Below, one piece after another: positions 1-10,840 of a stretch of 64,000 bases of DNA. Each line of letters opens with the position of its first letter. Within the stretch, counting starts at the first letter, position 1. Under the pieces are notes generated by a model, which did no database searches, was not told the origin of the DNA, and saw only the letters and a program-made list of their open reading frames with translations. Origin of the DNA: Tamarix chinensis (Eukaryota > Streptophyta > Magnoliopsida > Caryophyllales > Tamaricaceae). The stretch is taken from positions 82,742,745-82,806,744 of the forward strand of contig CM060175.1 in the NCBI GenBank assembly GCA_030549775.1. The letters are read 5' to 3'. A program made the position numbers and the translations under genes.

Positions 1-444
1 TATATAGTCATCCCATCTTCTAGATTGCTTGCAAATACAACCTTTCCACCCGAAGCTGCTCAGCCACACAAATTGCATTGGTGATTGACTGGATGATTGG
101 AGCCTCAGACTCAAACCTGCTAAACATCATTAAAAAATCACATTATCAATATACAAGAACAATTCCTCTAAATGCAAGCAATAAGAAAACAAATATTCAT
201 ATATGGCTACATGCTGTGCAAAATAGAAAATAGAGAGAATGGAAGACCATATGAAGAACCTGGGCCAAAAATTACCTTGAACACAGATGGTCTTCTCCAA
301 AAATTCTAAATCAGCCTGCAACAGCTTCTCCAGGTCACGAGTATCGTAACCTATATCATGACAATAGTAGCAAATATCTAACCGATTGATTGGACATTTA
401 TCCCAAATGAGGGATCTACCATCCTTCCCACTCAACCAATTCAA
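1..444 (-). other. possible exon remnants, unrecognised
   Basis: Read on the minus strand, two stretches look more like coding sequence than their surroundings. One (about 274-444) ends in residues like DLEKLLQADLEFLEKTICVQ and is followed by a good donor (CAAG then GTAATT). The other (about 25-118) follows an acceptor-like TTTAGCAG and reads EAPIIQSITNAICVAEQLRV before a stop. The reading phases of the two do not join cleanly across the apparent intron, so they are not shown to belong to one transcript. I do not recognise the protein. It could be the end of a gene running off the left edge, a gene fragment, or chance. Confidence 0.25.
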
Positions 445-529
445 GACAATAGTAGCAAATATCTAACCAATTGATCAGACATTTATCCCAAATGAGGGAT
501 CTACCATCCTTCCCACTCAGCCAATTCAG
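360..529. repeat. 85-bp tandem duplication
   Basis: The 85-bp segment beginning GACAATAGTAGCAAATATC at 360 is repeated immediately at 445 with only a few substitutions. The first copy overlaps the candidate minus-strand exon at 274-444, so the duplication may have copied part of an exon into flanking DNA. Confidence 0.85.
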
Positions 530-3215
530 TCCAATTGAAAGAAACTATACTGAAACTAAGAAGAACAACTAGGAGTAAGCATTGTGTCCTATGGTCAGAT
601 CATTGACGCAACAGTGAGAGTAATGCATTACTCCACTAAACAGATGGAGGACTTAAATGGGAAATAATAGAAGTTGAAAAAATGATGATGCAATCAAATC
701 CTCAAACACAATGTTCCACGACCAAGAGCACAAAGCCAAAAAAGAATATGTTAGAAAAAGACACAAAGCAGTTAGAGCAGCACACCAAGAAAAGTACTAC
801 ATAATAATTCTCTTTTAACCAAAACTAAAACTACCACTATTACTATATAATAATAGTAGTATGACTTACATCAATCTAGGTAGCTAATATGAAAATAATA
901 TTAAAACAGAATAAAAAAGGTAAACACCAATAATATAATGTTAATAAACTAGTTCTAGCTGACACAAGATTTATGAAGAAAACTAGTGAACAGAAAGTCA
1001 GGCATTCTGCCAGTAAGGACAAAAGCAGATTGAATTGTCATGTCTGTTTTCTATATATTCTATATGCAATTAGAAACCAGTAAGTTAACATCTGACTACT
1101 AATTGTACAGTTCTACGAGTCATGAAAGAAAAATTGAAGTTAGTAAAAACTTCTGATCTCAAGACATGCATTCGTCAATTGATTATTGTCATAAAAAATA
1201 AAAACCAAACAATCCCAAAATTAAATCAACAAAAAGGGATTGCTTAAGAATGGAGAAAATTTAAACACCCACCCCCCAAATAAAATTAAATAAAGACAAA
1301 TTCATAAAATTAGATAAACAAAAAATGTCAGAACATATAGTTAGTTTTCTAATATTACTAGAATCGGATTTCCATTTTGGAAACTAATCAAGAGCTGAGG
1401 TTGGATCATTGAAACAATCCAGACTAGGAAGATGGGCAAAGACAACCATTAAAATCACATCTCACACCAGATTTATCAGCAATCTAAAGATGAATCAAAT
1501 CCAACCAGACAAGATAAGTACACTTATAATTTTCCAACCTTCTTTCTAAGATTGCATCATAAAAACAGCAGCAAGCACGATAACTTAGCAATGTGAATAG
1601 CTTCTATGCCAAAGTGAAAGATTTTGAGGCCAAATCAATACAAGTATTTATTCACTAGGGGTGAGATCATATATGTTAAGATACAATGGGGTGCGTTGTT
1701 TCCCCGCATCATTCTGCATGTATTTGAGCTGCAATTCACTTGTACCAAGCGCATCGTATGAGTCCCTCACCCCTGAACTCTTTATTCTCCTACAAGTACA
1801 AAATCCACACCTGCTTCATCAACAATAGGCACCCAAAAAATTATATTAGATTCTGAAATGCAAAAGTTCCTGTATCTCAAAAAATACATCTAAGGATCAA
1901 AACTGAATTGACTGAACCCTAAACTTGAGAGTAAGATTGGGGTTTTGGGATAATATTTGTTTCCTAGTTCAAGTCAAAAGAAAATACTTGTTCAAGTTGA
2001 ATTGGATGGATGACCGATGTGAGTGTTACGGCTTTTAGGACACATGAGAAGAATTGCAGAGGACAGGCTTATGGTCAAAGAAAGAGGAGAGGGGCTTGGA
2101 TGAGAGGAGGAGGATGGCGGGAAGGTTGTCAAGGAGTGCTTGATATAAACTTTCCTCATTTTTCAATTTGTTCCTTAGGTTATGGTTACTATGGTAAGGA
2201 AAATAATCAAACTGGCCCTTAGTATAAGTTTCCTCCTTTTTATCTCCATTTTCTTTGTAATTTTCCAGCCAATCAAACAATATGGAAGTATTTTCTATCA
2301 AATTTTCTTTCCTTGTAACTTTCCACAAACCAAACAGACCGTTAGGATTTAAATTGTTTTCAAACTTAATTATATTTTTTGATACATTAGAAATTTCACT
2401 AATATTGAACATTGCTTTTAGGAAATAGTATAATTAAGGTGTTTGTTACTTTAGTAGATGATTCTATTTGGCAGCGATCTGTTTAGCAAAGTTATATTGT
2501 TTCCTAGGTTTTGTATATTTTTTTATGCTTATTATTTGGTTGTACAGTGAATTATATGATCTGTATGACCCTGGACCTATCGTTATTACTCGGCTTTGAT
2601 TATTATTGGTAATTAAAATTGGTTGATATTTCTCCCCTCTAAACTATCTCCTCTGTTCCTCTCATTTTCCCTGTTCTCTGCTTCTAATTTTCTTTATTTC
2701 CCCTACATTGCATCATAAGTGTGCACATATGAATTAATGACACTATCTTTCTATTCTCTTATATTTATGCCATTTGGAAATTCCACGTTAATCAAGAGAA
2801 TGCACCCTGTTTTTTGGTTCTACTATACCTTAACTCACTCCATATTACTGTGCATATTCATTTGGAGTGACTTGTGTACACAACCATAGTCGTGCTACCT
2901 TGCTCTCTGACTCAGTTTGATCAATCTCTATCTTCCTTGTGTGTTTATTTGTGTCTGTGTGACCATCTAAAGCTACCATTTCCTACCAAACAAGAGTTTC
3001 TATTATTCTTACAAAATGGTTGCAGTAAGCAGAACTGCCAACTTTTTGTTGAGTTCTAATTCTAATGCATATCTATTGTGAGGGCAAAGTTACTTCCCTG
3101 ACTTTGACGCTTGACTTATGCTGGGCTGTGGTGGCCCTTTTGCTTGCTCATTTTTATCAAATAGAATTGCCATGATGTTTTATGTTGTATTAATTTTTAC
3201 GTTTTTCATCTGCAG
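530..3215. other. AT-rich DNA, no gene seen
   Basis: No open frame here has a recognisable product. If the MTPC2-like exons at 3216 belong to a full gene, this stretch would be part of a large upstream intron. I searched it by eye for the preceding MTPC2 exon (a membrane segment followed by a FFRNYAR-like stretch) and did not find it. Confidence 0.5.
2010..2345. repeat. possible DNA-transposon remnant
   Basis: Two related termini occur in the same orientation: AATCAAACTGGCCCTTA ending at 2221 and ACCAAACAGACCGTTA ending near 2344. Ends of this kind (TAAGGGCCAGTTTGG on the other strand) occur on non-autonomous plant DNA transposons. I could not define a matching opposite end or a target-site duplication. 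The minus-strand frame through the region (2035-2412) is therefore probably not a gene. Confidence 0.3.
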
Positions 3216-4157
3216 TCTACAGAAATGCCGAGGACATGAACTACCATTCAGTTTGTCTGCATGTTCTTGCTGATTCCATCCGCAGGTTTGTCTCTCTTGT
3301 CCATAATAGTTCATTTGACTCGAGGATATTTTATGTGGTTACGTTTTCCTCGGTTCTACTTTTGCCTTTTGAGTGTTCTTGTCAGCACTAATTTGTAACG
3401 TTTTCTGAAGCCATTCTGCTATTTCTCAGTGCAGGACTGATCCTGGCATCTTGGTGTCTGTCATTAGGGTAACAGCCTATTTTGTTTAGTTATTTTTTTT
3501 CTGCATCGATTATGTTTCTCTTTTACTTCCTGTTGACGTTATTTATCCTCATCCCAGGATTGAGAATGCTGAAGTATTATGCTTGGGGCTGGTGTCTGTT
3601 GTTGTCTTCATGCTGGTTATGCCACTGTTTAAGGGCGCAGGTGGCATCTTGCTCCAATCTGCTCCTCCGAGCATGTCAACTTCTGTTATGAGCAAATGTT
3701 GTCGACAGGTAATCTCATTTATTTTTACCAATTAAACCAATCCAACCCTCATTCTACTCGGTTGGGTTTATTTATCTTCTTAATCAGTTTCAGTTGTATC
3801 AAAAATTGTCGTCTTTGGTGGTCAGGTTTCTGCTCTTGAAGATGTTTCAGAAGTTTCTGACGCTCGCTTTTGGGAATTGGTGCCTGGCCGTGTTGTTGGC
3901 TCTCTTTCGCTGATGGTACTTAATCAATTTGTTGGCTGATTTCTTCGCCTTTCTTCATTAATGACTTTTTGTTTGTTTGTTTGTTTGTGTAGTTATGACC
4001 ATACTGTTGTTGTTGATGGTCTCATGGGCACGTTCCTTTTTCTTTTCTACAACAGGTAAAGCAAGGGGTAGATGATCGGCCAATATTACAATTCGTGCAT
4101 GGATTATATCATGATATTGGCGTCCAAGAGTTGGCAGTGCAGATTGAATACACTTGA
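3216..4157 (+). CDS. MTPC2: metal tolerance protein C2-like (CDF cation transporter), C-terminal exons
   Basis: This encodes the C-terminal part (about 150 residues) of a cation diffusion facilitator of the plant MTPC2 (MTP5) group, which moves zinc or a similar divalent metal out of the cytosol by metal/proton exchange. Five exons join in frame: 3216-3285, 3430-3468, 3558-3708, 3826-3915 and 4056-4157, all with GT-AG introns. The translation starts YRNAEDMNYHSVCLHVLADS, containing the HxxxD metal-site motif of transmembrane helix 5 (HVLAD). Helix 6 follows (VVVFMLVMPLF), then the cytosolic C-terminal domain ending ELAVQIEYT and a TGA stop. The family is about 390 residues long, so roughly the first 240, with helices 1-4, are missing. 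Either the upstream exons lie left of the window behind an intron of more than 3.2 kb, or this is a 5'-truncated copy. The retained exons have intact frames and splice sites, which favours a functional gene or a recent duplication. Assignment rests on remembered family sequence. Confidence 0.82.
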
Positions 4158-5401
4158 GCTCCATACTCGAAACTTATACCCTTTGTATTTTTTTTTAATA
4201 TAATATCCAACTTCATTTTATTTTGGTTCGCGTACCCAATGAAAACGGGAACATACCACATATAGTTAGGTGAAATTTGGTAAACCCACCCAATCATTTT
4301 TTCCGCAATCATATAATTAAAGAAACCTTTTGAATTATACGTAAGTTTTTTTTTTTTGGGGGGGGGGGTGATACTTGATTAAAAATTCGACAAGCTTGTT
4401 TTCTTGTTGAACTTTTGATGGCTAAAACAAATTCTTTCTCGTGGACTTTGGCTGTTCGTTCATTCATACATAGAATTGCGGCTTCGAGGGGTCGGAGTAT
4501 TTATATTGTAAGAATCAAATAATTGCAAGAACTTTTTGATGCGTCTATTAAAAAATGATTCCCACTAAAATTAAGAACTCCACTTTATTTCCACTTAATT
4601 CTTAATACAAAATTTTATTGTGTCACATCAATCATCTGTATCCTATTAAGTTTAAGCCTAAAGGGCTTTCAATTTACTATTTTATATATAATGCGATTAA
4701 ATGATTAATTAATTGAAAATTTAGCACCGTAACTGTAAATCAAATCATTTGAAAAAATATCTAATTTTTTTTTATCGGTTAGCTAAATTGAATGAAATTG
4801 TAATTTTACGATTTCTTTCGATTTGCTTAACTATTAAACAATGATATCTACGCCTCAAACCAAACATCAAGCTTCACCTATCATGGAAGGTGCAGCTACA
4901 CAAATTGAGCATTCCTCGGCTCTCGATTGAAAGATGGGCAGCAGCAGGCCAAATAATGACAGACTTGTGGACGGGGATTTTAGAGGCAGTGTGTATACTG
5001 TGTAACTGGTTATATGATAAGTACTATGCAATTAAGTTTTGTATATATTACAACTCATTTGTGTGACCACACTTATATATACTTGATAACATAATTAAGT
5101 ATATTTCATTATTATTTTTACTTAATTTTGATTATCCAATTTTTTTTACCACTATTATACTAATATTTCATTACAATTTCTTTGTAGAAAATCTATCATC
5201 TCTATTTCTAAAGTAAACTTTTAGAAATACTATGGTACATTATTTATATATTCTTTTCAATACTCCAAATTAAAAATAGATAGATTAATTTATTTTTTTT
5301 TTGTGAAAAAATGTTGATATCTTGACGTCATCGGTCTCATCGGCATGCATCATGTAGCTGATGTAAATTGTAGCTGATGCGTGGGTTTGGAAATTCAAAA
5401 A
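4158..5401. other. intergenic, AT-rich
   Basis: Downstream flank of the MTPC2-like gene, including its likely 3' UTR. A poly-T run abutting a poly-G run near 4349-4369 is simple sequence. I see no gene. Confidence 0.6.
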
Positions 5402-5409
5402 GTAGCAAT

Positions 5410-5821
5410 TAGGGATGTCAAAAGTTTTTAAAGGTTCGGTTCTATTAGAAAATTTTCATTTGAGGTTAGGTTCGGGAGAAATTTTTGGGAATGGGCTCAA
5501 GGACAAGGTAGGTTCCTATTCCGGAACTCGTCTAGATATATAAATATATATATATATACATACATCCATAAATATATTATAATATTATATTTATTCTAAA
5601 AAAACAAAATAAGACTGAAAAAAGAAATAATGTATTAAAAAATTTTAGGTATGGGAGAGGGGATGAGGATATATTCTCCATGGGGATCGGAGTAGGAAAT
5701 CTCCATAAGTAAAAGTTGGAGAATAAGATAGATTTGGGGATGAGAATTTATTTCAAATTCAGAAATAGGGGTAGCATCTTGGGTAGCATCTTGGTTTTCA
5801 TGGACTCCGTTGCCATCCCTA
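5410..5821. mobile_element. non-autonomous hAT-like MITE (412 bp)
   Basis: The element begins TAGGGATGTCAAAAG and ends CCGTTGCCATCCCTA, giving imperfect terminal inverted repeats (TAGGGATGtCAA / TAGGGATGgCAA). It is flanked by GTAGCAAT (5402-5409) and GTATCAAT (5822-5829), an 8-bp duplication with one mismatch. An 8-bp duplication with TAGGG-type termini is typical of the hAT superfamily. No transposase is encoded; the open frame at 5635-5853 runs across the right boundary and is not a gene. Confidence 0.82.
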
Positions 5822-6177
5822 GTATCAATTGACATCCCAACACAAGCGCACACTATGCCCTGCTCTACTCTATATTCAACTTCAACTTTGTATTGGTTGC
5901 CTTATAATTTTTTTGTATTCAAAGAGCGCCAGTTGTTAGTTATATATATAAATATATAAATTTATTGAAAATAATATAAATTAAAAAAAATATATTTATA
6001 AAATAATTATTTGAATTTAAATATATAAAAACTTATATTATTAGGTGACATAGAGTAGCTTTACTTCTTTAGTCTACCCTTTTTTGCTACATTATATCAT
6101 GTTTAGCCACCTCAGAAATTCTATACATCAGCATCAACATTACTATGTTACCCAAATTTTTTTGTTGGTAGACCTCA

Positions 6178-7516
6178 TAAAGTTGATACGATTCGATTCG
6201 AATTATTTTATCTAAAATTTAATCCAGATTTAAAAAAATAAATTCAATTTCAATCCAAAAACTTAAAATAATTTGAATCAATTCGAATCTAACTAGAATT
6301 TAGTTAATCCAATCTTCACACATATCTGAAATGATCCAAAATGAAATAATCTAATCCAAAAAAAGTGACGTGAACTTGACCCATACCTGGACAAAAATTT
6401 AATAATGACTCAATTCGAACTTACCCGACCCGGACTTACTCGACCCGAAATGACATAACTCAAACCTAACCTATATTTAAATAGAATTTCAAACTTGATC
6501 AAAATTAAAACCAAATTTGATCCACACATGTAACATTTTATATCATATAAATAGATATATAAATACCAATAAACTATATTATTAATCAAATTTTATTTAA
6601 ATAAAAATATGCAATCTATATAACAACAAATAAAACAAAACTAGTAAGATTGTGTTATACTCACTTTATTTTAATACTATATTAGAATCGATAAGATCAA
6701 ATCATAAAAAATTCTATTATTACTATTATTATAGTTATAGCCATTATAAGCATAAAAATTTTAATTGTAAATATAGGAGTAGTAGTAGTAGTAGTAGTAA
6801 AATTTATATTTGTATTTCTACATATAATAATGATTATCATATGTCTAAAAATAACATCACCACCACCACCACCACCACCAATCAATGATAATAATTAAGT
6901 ACAATAATAATAATAACTATTATAATTGACATGATAATTATAATTATTATTATAATTATTGTGTTAATGTATATAATAATATTTATAACTGTATTTATAA
7001 CAATAACTATAATAATAATAATACTAATAATTTTAATAATTTATTATTATTACAAATTTTATGATAACAATTGATTTTATCATTACATATGTTATTATAA
7101 AAAAAATACTATAATAAGCATAAAAATAATAATAAATCACAAAATTCAATTTATTATTTATATTAAATTGATAACAAGCAACAACAATACAAATTCTAAA
7201 TTAAAATAACTTGATTCAAATTTAATATGATCCGGAGTATATAGACCCGAATCCCCCTTATCCGATGTAAAGTTTGTAGATTTGAATAGAATATGAACTC
7301 AACAAAATTTAATGGATTAGATCCAATTTTGACCTAATTTTTTTTTTCGAAATAATCTAATCCAATATAAGTTCACTTCAAATTTAATGGTTTTAAAATT
7401 AGGTTCGAACTTAAAATATATTCAATTCTAATCTAATCACATAATAATAGAATTTTTAATTTAATTTAAATTGATTTTATCTAAATCCAATTCCTATAAT
7501 TCGTTTGACAATTCTA
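6178..7516. repeat. degenerate repeat, possibly an old hAT-type element
   Basis: The ends resemble each other in inverted orientation (TAAAGTTGATACGATTCG and, reverse-complemented, TAGAATTGTCAAACGAATT). Short CGACCCG motifs and AT-rich filler recall the better preserved element at 7892-9627. I could not find a matching target-site duplication, so the boundaries are provisional. Internal frames consist of microsatellite translation. Confidence 0.4.
6778..6880. repeat. (AGT)n and (CAC)n microsatellites
   Basis: An (AGT) run lies at about 6778-6799 and a (CAC) run at about 6858-6880. They create serine/threonine-rich and glycine-rich frames on the two strands that are not genes. Confidence 0.9.
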
Positions 7517-7883
7517 TCATACGGTACCCTTGGATACACACTATAATAATGATTGCCGCGTTTTGTCCGTTGCCGTGATGCAAAAGGTTTCGGGCTCCTC
7601 CATGTTGGATTTGGATACCGCTTAGACCAGTCAATTGGCGAGTGAGTCGTCACCTTTCTTCCGAACACACCTGCCGAGAGTGCCCTTTCTTACTACCCCC
7701 CCTCACACATGCCGATCGAACACCCACGCACGCCAACATCTTGCCATTTCTTTGCGACTTTTGTGTGGTGGAAGCAAAGAACGCACCAGAGACTAAATTT
7801 TGGGAGCGAAGAGAGAGAAAAAGGCTGAATACGGATAGCTATTACGGACTACATTTTATTAATTAAAGCGGAGAGAGACGTTA
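7517..7883. other. unique-looking intergenic DNA
   Basis: Slightly GC-richer DNA between two repeats. It continues at 9636 once the inserted element at 7892-9627 and one copy of its duplication are removed. Short open frames on both strands have no recognisable product. Confidence 0.4.
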
Positions 7884-7891
7884 CATACGCC

Positions 7892-9627
7892 TAGAGCTGG
7901 CAAAAGTTGACCCGACCCGAAAAATTCGACGAATACCGACTTGATCCGTCCGAAATCCGATCCGATTTTATCTGAGTAATTAAAAGCCCGAAATCTATCC
8001 GACCCGATCCGATACATATCCGATATCCGATATAACCCGAGAAATTATAAGCCCAAAATAAACCCGACCCGACCCACTACTCACCCGAAATCCGATATAA
8101 CCCGAGAAACTATAAATCCGAAATGACCCGACCCAATCCATTATTTATCCGAAATCCGATATTATCTGAAAAATTATAAATCTATAAAGATTCAACTTGG
8201 TACTACCCGAAAATTAATATTAACCCATAACTCATATTTTTCAAAACTTCATAAAGCATGAAATAATATAGATGTGCAACTAATCCATACTAGCACTTAC
8301 ATCAAAATCTAGAAATCATGAAATTTATATCACTTATGTATATACAAATAAAATATCCATTGATACCAATATAAAATTATAGAAATAAAAGTAGAAAAAA
8401 AGAAAAACTCTACTATGCCATCTAAATATTAGTTCACTTCTATGATTCCATCTAGTACCATAAGATAATAATAGTGCAGCCTTGAACATTATATGTTAGT
8501 ATCTATATGGTCATACCTTGCAATATAGTACCTATAATATCATAGGAAAGTAGGAAAAATCTAGAGTGAGAATGTTAGTTATTCATTATGAAAATTAAAG
8601 ATTAATATTTTTTATTACATCAACCGTGTTAAATAGTAATAAGTCAATATTAGTTGGTCTTTTGTCAATAATAGTCATTATTACTTACTTTATCTAATTT
8701 TTATCTTATTTTGCTTGATATAATATAATCAAAATATATAATAATAAAAAACTAATGTGTTGTTATTATTATTTTTGCCATAATTGATATTCATTAATTA
8801 CTATTATTATTGTTATCATTATTTTGTATATTATTATTATTATTATTATTATATTATTATTATCATCATCATTATTATATTTATTAAAATTATGTTAATA
8901 TGATGTAATCAATCTCTTTTAAAAATAATATGAGAAGTACAACCTTAGAAGTCTTCATTTGTTATCAATTATCAATGATTATTATAAGTTAATATCATGT
9001 AAGGAGCGTATAAGATATAAATATAATATAAACTTAAAATAATACTCGAACTCAATATGACCAAGCTAATAATGGAGTTGAATTATAAGCTACACCTTAA
9101 CATAAAAAGAAAAGTGATACGATTTGAAAACTTTTAAATTTAAAATGTCAAATACATCTCCAAAGATGAAATAATGATAAAAAATTCTAAGGCCCCAAAC
9201 AATTAATATAATAATTCACTTTTAATTGAATAAGATAAATTCAAATAAATGATCTCAAAATAATTAGCTTTTAATAATATCTTGGAATAATAAAAAAATG
9301 ACACAAGCATGACTCAAATATGAAATAACCTAAATCCAATCTAAATTCGACCCGAAAATATAATAATTCAAATTCACCTGAACCCGATCCGAACCCGAAC
9401 CGAAATTAGAACAACCGAAATTTACCCGAATCTGAGTCCATCTGATCTCAACCAGACCCGATCCGAGACCTTAGAATGACCCGAGATTATCCGATACTGA
9501 GTTGATCCGAATAACACCGACCCAGCCCGACCCGACAAAATGATCCGAAATTATCCGAAACCGATATGATCCGATTATCATGTAACCTGATCCGATAGTG
9601 ACCCGATCCGCCCGATTGCCAGCTCTA
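7892..9627. mobile_element. non-autonomous hAT-like element (1736 bp) with CCCGA arrays
   Basis: Termini are TAGAGCTGGCAAAAG on the left and, reverse-complemented, TAGAGCTGGCAATCG on the right, a 12-bp perfect inverted repeat. Both sides carry the same 8-bp duplication CATACGCC (7884-7891 and 9628-9635), diagnostic of an insertion of hAT type. Inside both ends (about 7910-8160 and 9350-9615) are dense variants of CCCGACCCGA and ATCCGA, a likely subterminal repeat array of the kind bound by hAT transposases. The middle is AT-rich with ATT/TAT microsatellites and encodes no transposase, so the element would depend on a transposase made elsewhere. Confidence 0.88.
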
Positions 9628-9635
9628 CATACGCC

Positions 9636-10440
9636 CGCAAATGCTGAGACACATCAGCATTTTCAACATTTTTTAAAAAAAAAATAGTTTTTTTTTTCAA
9701 TATAAATTTTCAAAAAATGAAAAACATTATACTATTTTGTGATTTTTTTATAAGTATATATTAACATTGATATATTTAGAACTTAAAAAAATTATGTAAT
9801 TTTATTTGAACATTCTTGTAGTAAAATATTATTATTATTAGTAAATTACTATTTATTTTGCATGTATTTTACTATTATTATTATGTTATGTCTCATGATC
9901 GTTACTCCTTGTGTTTTATTATTTTTGCATTGATATTATTTATTTACAGATTTTTATTATACTTGTGTTATTCCACAATCATCATGTTTATATTTTATAA
10001 TTATTATACTTATATTTTACTATTATTATATTTATATTCTATTATTTTTGTGACAATATTTTACCATTTTTATATTATTGTCCACGTATGATGTGTTTTA
10101 TCATTCCTAGATTTATGTTTTATCGTAGTTGTATTTATATTTTACATGTGTTATATTTTATAATATTATTTTTATATTTGACCATTAAAGGTGTTGAACA
10201 AATGTATTGAAAATTTATGCCCAAACTTAAAAGTTTATAAACATGAGTATCTATTTTTTTTAAAAAATTCTTAAACAACATATGACATAAATTTTTATTG
10301 GGTAAAGTGAAGATAATCTATTTTTTAAAAATTGTAAAACAAATAAATAGATTGCTCTTATTTATCAAATCGTTGACGGGTCACGGCATGGACCGATTGA
10401 TATACGGTACTGTGCAGTAGGGGGGAATACATGGGCCGAA
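9636..10440. other. AT-rich intergenic DNA
   Basis: Very AT-rich, with TATT/ATT-type simple sequence at 9825-10160. The frame at 9858-10091 is a translation of that sequence (tyrosine, isoleucine and leucine only in bulk). I see no gene. Confidence 0.6.
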
Positions 10441-10840
10441 AAATAAATTGTTTGGAATCCAAGGAGAGAAGGTTATTGCAGCAGCGAGCACTATTTATCT
10501 ACCCACCATTCATTCATCCATTCATCTATCTATATATATTTATTTACGTGAAAGAGGTAGCTTAGCTTTGTCATCTTCGACTCAGGGCCGGAAACTGCAC
10601 CCTTCCCTTCTTTCCCCCTCCCCGCAGAATCGAAACTCAGTAAGTAGCTGACAAAACTACGATCTCTCCTTTCAAGTGCAGCGGATCTTCACCGATCAAA
10701 TCTATCTTCTCTTTCAGTAGGCCGACCTTAACACAAATCCCCTGAAATTGCTTGAAAGCAACGTAGCACGAGAAGGAGATTATATGCATATGCATATATT
10801 TATATATACAGGTGCAGAATAAAGAGGATTGACCGATCGA
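10441..10840 (+). promoter_or_regulatory. probable promoter and 5' UTR of the WRC gene
   Basis: A TATA-like stretch (TATATATATTTATTTA) lies at about 10530-10546. A pyrimidine-rich leader follows at about 10600-10625 (CCCTTCTTTCCCCCTCCCC), typical of plant 5' UTRs. The coding start used is the ATG at 10841. The exact transcription start cannot be read from sequence. Confidence 0.4.

Noticed and set aside
6652..6888. Ser/Thr-rich and Gly-rich frames
   Set aside because: Produced by (AGT)n and (CAC)n microsatellites.
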